From assembly GCA_027491785.1 (NCBI GenBank), contig JAOZGJ010000039.1:1-60069 (forward strand): a DNA stretch of 60,069 nucleotides. Reading direction: 5' to 3'. This document shows, piece after piece, positions 1-7,737 of the stretch. How positions within the stretch are numbered: the first letter of the stretch is position 1; every line of letters starts with the position of its first letter. The DNA comes from Thermoproteota archaeon. GTDB lineage: Archaea; Korarchaeota; Korarchaeia; Korarchaeales; Korarchaeaceae. The notes below the pieces were generated by a model. The model saw only the letters and a list, made by a program, of their open reading frames with translations. It was not told where the DNA came from and ran no database searches. The translations under genes were made by a program, and so were the position numbers.

Positions 1-938
1 ACTAGGATTCCCTTTGTGCTTAGTGCTTCCCTTATCCTCTCTGCTTTCTCGATAGTTATAGCGGTGACTGTATTGGAATATCTTCCAATTTCTCCCGGCT
101 TGGGGAAGAGTTCGAAGCCCATGTCTAAGAGTTCCTCCCTCATCATCCTGGAGATGGCTTCATGCCTCTCAATTCTCCTCCTTAGGCCCTCCTCATGCAC
201 CTCGATTAATGCTTCTCTTAGTGCGTTAAACAGAGGAAGTGCTGGAGTAAATGGTGTTTGATCTGAAGAAGCAGCTTCTCTATACTTTATCAAATTTAAG
301 TAGTAGTTGGTGCTCAGGTACCCATCCCAATCCCTTATCATGACAGGAGCTAGCCCAGGAGGAGCTCCTATGCACTTTTGAACTCCACCAGCTAGGGCTT
401 TAGCATTCCACCTCTCGGCTTCAACTTTCATCCCTCCTATGGAACTCACAACATCGACCAGTAAGTGAACCCCTCTATCTTGAGCCAGATCCGAGATTGC
501 ATCCATCCTATGTTCGATCCCCGTAGAGGTCTCATTATGGACTACTAGGAGGTAATCGGAATCGCTGAGCGAAGAATCAACCTGCTCAATGGTTGGAGTT
601 TGACCCCAATCAGTCCTCACGCGTGATACATCCCCATAGATGGAAGCTATATCTCCAAGTCTCTCACCGAACTTACCATCTGATATAACGGCTACTCTCC
701 TGCCTGAGGAGAAGCCTGAGATTACCGCCTCTACTCCTGCTGTAGATGAGCCACTTATAACTAAAACATCACCTTCCCCTCCAAATAGGGGTAGGAGTAG
801 ATCTCTGATATCCTTATAGATCTCTGAGAATTCTTTCCCTCTATGATAAGGCATCGGGCTGCTTAGTGCCTTCATAACCCTGTAAGATGGAGTAGTCGGA
901 CCCGGAATGAAGTTAAGGGCGTCCGAACCATTTCTCAA
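1..938 (-). CDS. class-V aminotransferase (alanine/serine:glyoxylate type), 3' end cut by window
   Basis: I translated this by hand on the minus strand; the frame is open from position 938 to the window edge, about 312 residues. The N-terminus contains NFIPGPTTPS, the middle has SGSSTAGVEAV (phosphate loop) and HNETSTG, and VDVVSSIGG followed by GVQKCIG gives the PLP aspartate and the expected Schiff-base lysine. This is the fold-type-I class-V family (COG0075) that transfers amino groups to or from glyoxylate, pyruvate or hydroxypyruvate. The start is a TTG at 936-938 behind GGTGAGG, which makes it overlap the 3' end of the upstream dehydrogenase by 26 bases. That tight coupling to a D-2-hydroxyacid dehydrogenase suggests a serine-forming or serine-degrading pair. 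The exact substrate is inferred. Confidence 0.88.
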   Translation of the reverse strand, partial: MRNGSDALNFIPGPTTPSYRVMKALSSPMPYHRGKEFSEIYKDIRDLLLPLFGGEGDVLVISGSSTAGVEAVISGFSSGRRVAVISDGKFGERLGDIASIYGDVSRVRTDWGQTPTIEQVDSSLSDSDYLLVVHNETSTGIEHRMDAISDLAQDRGVHLLVDVVSSIGGMKVEAERWNAKALAGGVQKCIGAPPGLAPVMIRDWDGYLSTNYYLNLIKYREAASSDQTPFTPALPLFNALREALIEVHEEGLRRRIERHEAISRMMREELLDMGFELFPKPGEIGRYSNTVTAITIEKAERIREALSTKGIL

Positions 939-2253
939 GGATCCTCACCACCTCCCTCGTTATCCTCCTATCAGATTCCAAGGTGTTACCGCCGATGTGT
1001 GGTGTCAGCACGACATTCTCAAGCTTCCTTAATCTCTCGTAGAGAGCATCTTCGAAGGGTGGTTCCTTTGGAAACACGTCTAAGGCGGCTCCTTTAATTT
1101 TACCCGATTCTAGGGCATCCAGTAAAGCTTCTAATTCAATGAGCTCTCCTCTGCCCACATTAACTATTATAGCACCTTCTCTGGCAATCTCAAGTTCTCT
1201 CCTTCCTATTATACCCCTAGTTTCCTCTGTCAGGGGAGATGCGAGTACTATTATCTCGCTATCCCTGAGAATCCTCTCCAAGGGCTTACCGCCATCCCTG
1301 TACTTATCATAGAAGGATACTTCCATACCAACGTTCCTCAAGATGGAGGATATCTCGAGACCCACTACTCCCATAGATATTATACCAACTTTCTTGCCCA
1401 CAAGCTCGAACCCCTTCAATCTCCTCTTAGCCCAGTCACCTGACCTCATCTTCCTGTCTCCTAGGCTTATTCCCCTAGCCAAATCCAAAATTAAACCAAG
1501 CACGAGCTCAGCAACAGCCCTAGCTCTCACAGGAGCTCTTTCAACTACAATAGCTCTTCTCTTAGCCTCGCTAAGATCCACGTGATCGAGACCATGCGTT
1601 GCAGTTACCACGAGCTTTAATCTCTTAGCTGCCTTGAACTCTTCCTTCCCCAGCTTCTTACTTGTCCTTATGACAACTACGGTTGATTCTTCTATTCTAT
1701 TCCAGTCTCTGGTGACCTCTCCAAGTTCCTCAAGCTTGGGATCCAAATCTCTAGGCAGGTTATCTGCTATAAGGAAGAGCTCTCCTTTCTGCTTCCTAGT
1801 ATTAAAATCGCCTCCTAACGGAGCCTCCTTAACATCGATCAGGCCTGTTGGAACATCGCTCATTACCACTAACTCATCCTTAAGCCTCCTAGTTATCCTC
1901 ATTGCAGCAGTCAAAGCATCTCCAAAGGTTTTATACGGATTGACTATATCAGAGAGATATCCTAAGCTGAATATAGGCTCTGAAGCAGCTAAAAAGTCAG
2001 GTTTGGTTAGCATGGAAGCGACAGGAGCTAGGCCCCATCCCAAAGAGGCTATGGTAGCACTTTCCCTTATTCTAGACAACCATTCAATGCTCTCACTTCT
2101 GGTCACTAGATCATAGAAGTCCTCTTCCCTCATCCCAGCGAGATGCCTAGCAAGCCTGTTGATACATGGATCCCAGAAGTAGGAACAATCAATCGATCCA
2201 AAGGGCACCACCTCGGAGGTTTGAAAGGTTAACACCTCCAAGGAAGGCCCCAT
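913..2253 (-). CDS. D-2-hydroxyacid dehydrogenase (SerA-like) with 155-residue N-terminal extension
   Basis: Residues about 155-446 are a D-isomer 2-hydroxyacid dehydrogenase: a Rossmann segment with GIISMGVVG ending in an acidic YDKY, the catalytic Arg in NVGRGE, the Glu in FPKEPPF and the His in TPHIGG. The first glycine of the usual GxGxxG is Ser. Family members are normally 310-330 residues, so the first 155 residues are extra. That part is not low-complexity and reads as a real protein domain, but I do not recognise it. The start is ATG behind GAGG. Stop and downstream TTG overlap by 26 bases, so it is probably translated together with the aminotransferase, fitting 3-phosphoglycerate or hydroxypyruvate chemistry. 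Substrate not proven. Confidence 0.85.
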   Translation of the reverse strand: MGPSLEVLTFQTSEVVPFGSIDCSYFWDPCINRLARHLAGMREEDFYDLVTRSESIEWLSRIRESATIASLGWGLAPVASMLTKPDFLAASEPIFSLGYLSDIVNPYKTFGDALTAAMRITRRLKDELVVMSDVPTGLIDVKEAPLGGDFNTRKQKGELFLIADNLPRDLDPKLEELGEVTRDWNRIEESTVVVIRTSKKLGKEEFKAAKRLKLVVTATHGLDHVDLSEAKRRAIVVERAPVRARAVAELVLGLILDLARGISLGDRKMRSGDWAKRRLKGFELVGKKVGIISMGVVGLEISSILRNVGMEVSFYDKYRDGGKPLERILRDSEIIVLASPLTEETRGIIGRRELEIAREGAIIVNVGRGELIELEALLDALESGKIKGAALDVFPKEPPFEDALYERLRKLENVVLTPHIGGNTLESDRRITREVVRILEKWFGRP

Positions 2254-2363
2254 CCATCCTCAGGGCGACAAGACCTCCCATCAGGGACACCTGAGCCGAT
2301 AATTACCATATCTACATATAAATGTTGCCTACAGTCAGGGAAGAGCTAGCGCCTTGATGGAGT

Positions 2364-2392
2364 GAAGCGTTCCATAGCGTTCCAAACGCTTC
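2364..2392. promoter_or_regulatory. inverted repeat and 10-bp-spaced direct repeat upstream of secreted-protein gene
   Basis: GAAGCGTT (2364-2371) and AACGCTTC (2385-2392) form a perfect 8-base inverted repeat. In addition AGCGTTCCA occurs at 2366-2374 and again at 2376-2384, exactly one helical turn apart. The element lies 20-50 bases upstream of an A/T-rich TATA-like stretch (2413-2423), the position expected for an activator site in archaea. The rest of the 2254-2429 gap shows only A/T-rich promoter candidates for the two divergent genes. Function as an operator is inferred. Confidence 0.45.
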
Positions 2393-2432
2393 CCTAATTA
2401 CTTCATGTAGCAGGTTAAAATAATGAGGGTTG

Positions 2433-3341
2433 ATGAGAATGATGAAAATGAAGATATTACTTCCGGTCCTCCTGATGATATCTCTACTCATAGTCCCTGT
2501 ATATGCTTACGGATCTAATCCCAATTCCAGCTCTAACCCAAGTTCAGGTTCAAGTGATAAGCTGGCTCAGAAGCTTCTATCCTCCTATGAGAATCTTAAA
2601 ACATTCCTGCAGAATTTGAAGGGCAAAGTAGACCCATCCACAGCCCAGAGAATAGAAGATGTCCTGTCAAAGAGTGATGCACTGGTTGAGGACGCGAAGA
2701 GCGACCTGTCCAGCGGAAATACCACGTCAGCCATAAGAAAATTGAAGCAAGCTCTCTCATTCATTAGAGATCTACTGAAGACCCTCAGAAATATAGAGAC
2801 CGTAAAAGAAGGAGCTAAGCTTAATTACTTCATTAGGAGAGCTTCGGAAGCTCTAAAAAGAGCTTGGTTCGTGACTAAAAATCTTGAGAGGAAAGGAGTC
2901 AACATGTCGAATGTTGAAGGGAAACTACAGGACGTAAAATCTCTTCTTGATGAAGCTAGATCTCTCTTAGCATCTGGGAATGTTAATGAGACTAAAAGCA
3001 AGCTGAATGACGTAAGAATGGCTTTAAGGGAAGTATACAGGGAAATAGGAAAGGAGGCAAGGGAGCACCTAAACTTAACGAGGGAGAAAGTTGTAAAGAG
3101 GATAAAATTCATTGAAGGAAGCGCGGAGAGATGCATAGCCAAGCTCGAACTCCTAGAAAATAGGCTTAAGGGCGCCAATAGGACAAATGCCGCAAACAGG
3201 GTGGATATGCTCAAGAACAAAATACTTCAGACGCTGGAATCCCTTCACAGTCATATGAAGAACGGGGAGAGGCAGAAGATCATTGGAGATGTTAGAGCCT
3301 TAATCAGATATCTCAGGTTCTGCAGAGGCTTCAGACATTAA
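2433..3341 (+). CDS. secreted helical-repeat protein, function unknown
   Basis: The N-terminus is a typical signal peptide (Lys/Met-rich start, LLPVLLMISLLIVP, then VYAYG), followed by a Ser/Asn-rich linker (about residues 27-45) and a C-terminal 250 residues predicted to be almost all charged amphipathic helix. Internal similarity is visible: segments around DAKSDLSSGNTTSAIRKLKQ and EARSLLASGNVNETKSKLND share the pattern (D/E)A(K/R)S-L-SGN-(T/E)-KL, about 85-90 residues apart, suggesting tandem helical hairpins. Several N-x-S/T sequons fit a surface protein. Starts at TTG 2430, ATG 2433 and ATG 2439 are all in frame; GAGGG at 2425-2429 and the TATA-like stretch do not decide between them. 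No enzymatic motif seen. Confidence 0.75.
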   Translation: MRMMKMKILLPVLLMISLLIVPVYAYGSNPNSSSNPSSGSSDKLAQKLLSSYENLKTFLQNLKGKVDPSTAQRIEDVLSKSDALVEDAKSDLSSGNTTSAIRKLKQALSFIRDLLKTLRNIETVKEGAKLNYFIRRASEALKRAWFVTKNLERKGVNMSNVEGKLQDVKSLLDEARSLLASGNVNETKSKLNDVRMALREVYREIGKEAREHLNLTREKVVKRIKFIEGSAERCIAKLELLENRLKGANRTNAANRVDMLKNKILQTLESLHSHMKNGERQKIIGDVRALIRYLRFCRGFRH

Positions 3342-3381
3342 TGAGGACATCGGAGTGATTAGAAAGCCTGCCACAATACTC

Positions 3382-3389
3382 TTTTTTTT
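3382..3389 (+). terminator. T8 terminator
   Basis: A run of eight T residues lies 41 bases after the stop of the secreted helical protein. Archaeal RNA polymerase terminates at such T-tracts without needing a hairpin. The rest of the 3342-3519 gap shows no gene. Confidence 0.6.
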
Positions 3390-3519
3390 GCTTATCATTA
3401 GATTGAGATCTGCCGGTAGCTATGACGATCCCTTATTGCCTCTATGATGTGCCATCTCTCTCATTAAGGGATCTGCATTAAACCTATAACTTTCCCCTCC
3501 TCATTTTGATTGATCCTGC

Positions 3520-4368
3520 ATGAAAGGAACCCTTGCATGGCTGACATGCATTATCCTGATGTCATCATTGAATGCCGCGGCGCAATATCAGGGGATGTCC
3601 ATAACGGTCTATCCTGATGGATGGTGCAAGATAGAGGAAATGCTGAACGTTTCGGATGTCATCATGGAGATCCCCCTGATAGGGGAACCATCATACGTAA
3701 CCGTATTGGATGAAGATGGCCTCCCTCTCAACTATACGGTGGAAAATCTCACACTCATCGTAGATGCCGGAGCCTCAACCCTTCTGAATATAACTTATGA
3801 TACCCAGAGCCTGACATTCAAGCAGGGCTTGGTCTGGAGCCTTAACCTGACCGAAAACTTCTCCTCACCAATTGAGGTAAGGTTTATTGGTGCTCCAGAT
3901 ATAGTCGGGATATCCAATACCCCTCTGAGCATAAAAGAGGGTCCTGACTACTTGGAGCTAGTGATGAGCGCACCGTTCTACATAGAATACGTGTATACAT
4001 CGCCTTCAGTAGAGGGTAAGCAAAAGGAGGGATTACCTTACCTATACATACTCTCTTTAATTATCGCCCTGGTAGTTGCCTCCCTATGGTGGCTTAATAC
4101 CAAGAGGAGAGCTAAAAGCCCTATCTATCTAGATAGCGTGGATCTCTCTATACTATCCTCCCTATCCGGCGGAGAGAAGTCTCTCTCAGGGTTAAGGAGG
4201 GAATTATCTATACCGAAGACCACCTTATGGAGGAGGGCAAGAAGGCTAGAGGAGAACGGCCTGTTGGAGGTAAGGAAAACTCCAACAGGAAACGTGCTGA
4301 GGATCACAAAGAAGGGAAGAAATGCCGTCAAAGAAGAGGAGAGAAAGAAAGATGAAAACAGCATTTGA
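3520..4368 (+). CDS. membrane-anchored winged-helix transcription regulator
   Basis: The order is signal peptide (1-22, ending NAAAQ), an extracytoplasmic beta-rich domain (about 23-170) with several N-x-S/T sites, one transmembrane helix (about 174-193, LYILSLIIALVVASLWWL), a basic stop-transfer KRR, then a cytoplasmic winged helix-turn-helix (about 205-270: LDSVDLSILSSL, then IPKTTLWRRARRLEENGLL as recognition helix and TPTGNVLRITKKG as wing). This layout matches archaeal membrane-bound one-component regulators that sense outside and bind DNA inside. It overlaps the downstream MFS gene, which is its probable target or partner. Ligand unknown. There is no clear ribosome-binding site at ATG 3520. 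Confidence 0.8.
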   Translation: MKGTLAWLTCIILMSSLNAAAQYQGMSITVYPDGWCKIEEMLNVSDVIMEIPLIGEPSYVTVLDEDGLPLNYTVENLTLIVDAGASTLLNITYDTQSLTFKQGLVWSLNLTENFSSPIEVRFIGAPDIVGISNTPLSIKEGPDYLELVMSAPFYIEYVYTSPSVEGKQKEGLPYLYILSLIIALVVASLWWLNTKRRAKSPIYLDSVDLSILSSLSGGEKSLSGLRRELSIPKTTLWRRARRLEENGLLEVRKTPTGNVLRITKKGRNAVKEEERKKDENSI

Positions 4369-5503
4369 TTCTAAGAGAGGGCTCCTCATAGTTCTCGTAG
4401 GATCTTTCCTCGTTGGCATCTCCCTCTACATATACCAGCCCATATGGCCTTTCCTAGTGGAGGAAGCCGGGGTTGATGCATCCACTTATGGTCTCATAGT
4501 TTCCGGAGCTAATGTCCTAGAATTCGCAGTTAGATGGATCTTCGCCTCATTCTCCTCACCAGCTCTGACATTCCTGCTTGGATCTCTGGGGATAGCGGCA
4601 TCCTCAGCAGCGATCTTAGTGAACGTATCGCCCCTAGCTATCTTCAGTTCTCTTGCCTTGGCTAGAATAGGAAGAGCTCTACACATAATGGGGAGAAATC
4701 AGGTAACTAGCCTTCTCCTCAAGGAGAAAGCCGGGACTGTTTTCAGCTCTGTGAGAGTATCTTGGCAGATAGGGACTGTAGTGGGACCAGCATTAGGAGC
4801 TGCTCTTGTCGCGATAGCAACTCGTAACCTAGCCTTGTCCTTCGGCCTCTTCTTTGGATTGCTGGCAGCCCTCATGATTTCTCCCTTGTTAGGGGAGTTC
4901 GGGCTTAAAGGGAAGGGGAAGATTGCTTTCTGGAGGGGATCCCTGACCCCTGAAATAAGGGGAATAGTCGGTCTAACGGTCCTCAATAACTTTGCCAGGA
5001 ATGCTTTCTTTCCATTTCACTTGGTTCTAGCACCTGCGATATTCGGTGCTAAGGTGGAGCATATAGCCTTAGCTGCGGTACTTGAGGGGGTAACATCAAT
5101 ATCCTTCAGCGTACCTATTGGCTGGCTCTCCGACAAGATCAGGGATAAAAGGATCATACTGGGTCTCTCCGAGGCTTTCATGGTCCTAGGCATATTTGTA
5201 TATGTAATGCCCTCTGTTGGCATACCTGGATTCCTAACGGCAGCCATCTTGCTTGGATTGGGATCCGCTAGCTATGCCCCCATAGTTACTGCAGTAGTCT
5301 CGGAATTAGCCCCTAGAAACCCTCAAGATGCAGTAGCCTTCCTCTCAACAGCGATATCCCTCTCAAGGCTTCCAGCTCCGATAGTGACGGGAGCTCTGAT
5401 AGCAGCGTTTAACTACTCTATAGCCTTTGCATTCTCCTCCATCTGCCTACTGATCGTTGGGATAGCCATGTTCTTGCTATCAATAAGGGCAATGAAAAAG
5501 TGA
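4352..5503 (+). CDS. MFS transporter, likely exporter
   Basis: A 12-helix major facilitator: the loop between helices 2 and 3 and the mid-protein loop GWLSDKIRDKRIILG (the MFS A-like motif, here in the second half) are clear, and LARIGRALHIMGRNQ follows helix 4. I chose ATG 4352 because GAGGAG lies 9 bases upstream and the resulting N-terminus (short, basic, then hydrophobic) is normal; an upstream in-frame ATG at 4322 would add ten very basic residues. Either start overlaps the membrane-bound regulator upstream, so the two are translationally coupled. That pairing suggests drug or metabolite efflux under control of the regulator; substrate unknown. Confidence 0.85.
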   Translation: MKTAFDSKRGLLIVLVGSFLVGISLYIYQPIWPFLVEEAGVDASTYGLIVSGANVLEFAVRWIFASFSSPALTFLLGSLGIAASSAAILVNVSPLAIFSSLALARIGRALHIMGRNQVTSLLLKEKAGTVFSSVRVSWQIGTVVGPALGAALVAIATRNLALSFGLFFGLLAALMISPLLGEFGLKGKGKIAFWRGSLTPEIRGIVGLTVLNNFARNAFFPFHLVLAPAIFGAKVEHIALAAVLEGVTSISFSVPIGWLSDKIRDKRIILGLSEAFMVLGIFVYVMPSVGIPGFLTAAILLGLGSASYAPIVTAVVSELAPRNPQDAVAFLSTAISLSRLPAPIVTGALIAAFNYSIAFAFSSICLLIVGIAMFLLSIRAMKK

Positions 5504-5592
5504 AGCTTCTTCAGTAACTATTCCATATCAATTGACTCATTGATTATCAGCTTGCCTTGAATTTATCGGTCAGGTCGGCTAGTGTTAGTATA

Positions 5593-6306
5593 CTATACCG
5601 ATCTAAGTAGGGATCCAAGGCCGGAGACAGGTTCACCTATCCCTAGATGTCTGAGGGCCATCCATAGAGTAGCTGAGTTGCTAGATATCACTGGTTTCTT
5701 CAGATCCGCCTCCAATCGCTCAAGTACCTCGAAGGTCCTGAAATTAGTGCAGCTTATGAAGAGAACATCAGATTCCTGTTTAAAAGCACTCCTACCAAGC
5801 TGGTAAGCGATTTCCGGGCGTTGTTTACCTATATCAAGGTTATCCTCTAGGCCTAGCCCTTCAAGAGCCACTACTTCGAATCCACTATCTTCTAGGAATT
5901 TTCTCTCTCTTTCGTTAACTTCCTCTATGTAGGGAGTTGCCAGTGAGATACGTCTGGCCCCTATATGCTTTAAAGCCTCAACAACAGCTGTTGCTGTTGC
6001 AATGGCTGGTATCCCTGTTTTATCCTCTATCTCCGATGTTAATTTCAGATCATAGCCAATTCCTCCGACTAAGCTCCCAGTAGTGCATCCATAGGTGATC
6101 AAGTCCACTCCTGCATCGGCTAATCTATCTGAAGCATCTCCCACGTACTTCTTCATCTCCCTTAGCTCCTCTACATTCACTTTCCTCAATTTGACACGCG
6201 CGACATGAAGGGAAACTCCCTCCGGAAGAAAACGCCTGAATTCTTCCTCCATAGTTGTATTGGAGGAAGGAACTATCAAACCCAACCTGCCTCTCCACCC
6301 GTACAT
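5593..6306 (-). CDS. Asp/Glu/hydantoin racemase or maleate isomerase family protein
   Basis: The 237-residue length and the two catalytic cysteines (Cys74 in TYGCTTGS and Cys186 in FISCTNFR) place it in the Asp/Glu/hydantoin racemase - arylmalonate decarboxylase - maleate isomerase superfamily. The N-terminal GLIVPSSNTTMEEEF is characteristic of the maleate isomerase/AMDase branch. It is the last gene of the liv transporter operon (one base between it and livF) and stands opposite hyuA-hyuB, so racemisation of a hydantoin or amino-acid derivative, or isomerisation of a dicarboxylate breakdown product, is likely. The exact reaction is not decidable from sequence. Confidence 0.8.
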   Translation of the reverse strand: MYGWRGRLGLIVPSSNTTMEEEFRRFLPEGVSLHVARVKLRKVNVEELREMKKYVGDASDRLADAGVDLITYGCTTGSLVGGIGYDLKLTSEIEDKTGIPAIATATAVVEALKHIGARRISLATPYIEEVNERERKFLEDSGFEVVALEGLGLEDNLDIGKQRPEIAYQLGRSAFKQESDVLFISCTNFRTFEVLERLEADLKKPVISSNSATLWMALRHLGIGEPVSGLGSLLRSV

Positions 6307-6307
6307 A

Positions 6308-7021
6308 TCAGGTCAACCCCAGGTAAGCTCTTTTAACATCCTCGTCCTTGAGCAGTTCGCTACCAGTCCCCTGCTTGACTATCTTCCCGGTCTCAAGGAC
6401 ATATGCCTTATCCGATAACTTTAGCGCTTGATATACGTTCTGCTCCACAAGCAATATAGTATAACCCTGATTTTTCAGCTTCCTTATTAAATCTAGAGTC
6501 ATTATCACGAGCTTCGGAGCCAGCCCTAGGGAAGGTTCATCTAACATCAGGATCTCAGGTCTCAGAACTAGCCCCCTAGCTATGGCGAGCATTTGCTGCT
6601 CTCCACCGCTTAGAGTACCTGCGAGCTGGTTTTTCCTTTCCCTTAATATGGGAAATAGGTTGAATAACTCCTCTAATGTATCTTGAAATTTGCTCCTGGC
6701 CCTCTTTGTATAGGCCGCGGCCCTTAGGTTCTCCATGACCGTCAACCTAGGGAAGAGCTGTCTTCCCTCTGGTACATGGGCTATCCCCATCTCCACTCTC
6801 TTGTAAGGCTCCTCCCTCGTTATATCCCTGTCCTTGAATAATATCCTACCTGACTTGGGTATCAGGAGTCCCGAGATCGTCTTCATTATGGTGGTCTTCC
6901 CGGCCCCATTAGCTCCAACTATGGAGGTAACAGTCCCACCCTCCACCTCGAATGATACTCCCCACAGAGCCTGAGCATCACCGTAGAACACGTCTATCTC
7001 ATCGACTTTAAGTAGGCTCAT
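6308..7021 (-). CDS. livF: branched-chain-type amino acid ABC transporter ATPase LivF
   Basis: Complete ABC ATPase: Walker A GANGAGKTT, signature LSGGEQQ, Walker B ILMLDEPSLGLAP and the H-loop region, with the LivF-typical VEQNVYQAL near the end. The length (237) is normal. GGGAGGAG sits two bases before the ATG and the gene overlaps livG by 4 bases (ATGA). It forms the heterodimeric ATPase with LivG on the cytoplasmic face of LivHM. Confidence 0.95.
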   Translation of the reverse strand: MSLLKVDEIDVFYGDAQALWGVSFEVEGGTVTSIVGANGAGKTTIMKTISGLLIPKSGRILFKDRDITREEPYKRVEMGIAHVPEGRQLFPRLTVMENLRAAAYTKRARSKFQDTLEELFNLFPILRERKNQLAGTLSGGEQQMLAIARGLVLRPEILMLDEPSLGLAPKLVIMTLDLIRKLKNQGYTILLVEQNVYQALKLSDKAYVLETGKIVKQGTGSELLKDEDVKRAYLGLT

Positions 7022-7737
7022 AACTCCTCCCTCCCTAGATACGCCTCAATGACCCTCGGATTACTTGCGACCTCGTCGGGCGTTCCCTCAGCTATCTTGA
7101 CACCGTAGTCCATTACTATGATCCTCTCCGAGATGTTCATTACGGCCCTCATGACATGCTCGACCATGAGTATCGCGATACCCGATTCATTTATCTCCTT
7201 CAGTAGCTTCAGGAACTCATCGACCTCGGAGGGATTAAGTCCAGCTACGACCTCATCCAAAAGCAGTAGATCTGGTTCTATAGCCAGAGATCTGGCTAGC
7301 TCTAGCCTCTTCTTCTCTGGAAGATTGAGAGAGGCAGCTTTCATGTTCCTCTTATCGTAGAGGCCGACGGTCCTCAGTATCTCGGAGGCCCTCCTCATGG
7401 CTTCGTCTACATCGGGATGCTTGAGGAGAGACCCTACAGCAACGTTCTCGAGAGTCGTAAGATTGGGGAGAGGCTTAACTATCTGGAAAGTCCGACCTAT
7501 TCCTAATCTAGAGATTTCGTAGGGCTTCCTTCCAGTTATATCCTTTCCTTTAAATATTATCTTTCCCCTATCTGGCTTGTAATATCCTGAGATCAAATTA
7601 AATAGCGTAGTCTTCCCGGCCCCATTGGGTCCTATCAGTCCCAGCCTCTCTCCTTTCTCCAGACTAAGTGAAACGTCATTTACTGCTATAAGCCCTCCAA
7701 ATCTCTTTACTACCCTATCCACCCTCAGGAGCTCCAC
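7018..7737 (-). CDS. livG: branched-chain-type amino acid ABC transporter ATPase LivG
   Basis: Walker A is GPNGAGKTT and Walker B is LLLLDEVVAGLNPSE, with VEHVMRAVM downstream as in LivG. Two sites depart from the usual: the signature region reads LNLPEKKRLELARSL instead of an LSxGQ-type sequence, and the residue after the Walker B Glu is Val rather than Pro. In a heterodimeric ABC pair this would make one ATP site weaker; variant C-loops do occur in LivG proteins. GTG start behind GGAGGGAAGG; overlaps livM by 23 bases. Confidence 0.93.
   Translation of the reverse strand: MELLRVDRVVKRFGGLIAVNDVSLSLEKGERLGLIGPNGAGKTTLFNLISGYYKPDRGKIIFKGKDITGRKPYEISRLGIGRTFQIVKPLPNLTTLENVAVGSLLKHPDVDEAMRRASEILRTVGLYDKRNMKAASLNLPEKKRLELARSLAIEPDLLLLDEVVAGLNPSEVDEFLKLLKEINESGIAILMVEHVMRAVMNISERIIVMDYGVKIAEGTPDEVASNPRVIEAYLGREEL

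Noticed and set aside
1634-2116. 160-codon plus-strand frame opposite the dehydrogenase
   Set aside because: Ser/Leu-rich mirror frame of a well-supported gene, as are the long antisense frames at 2825-3220, 13807-14424, 36979-37464, 38954-39661 and 42875-43573.
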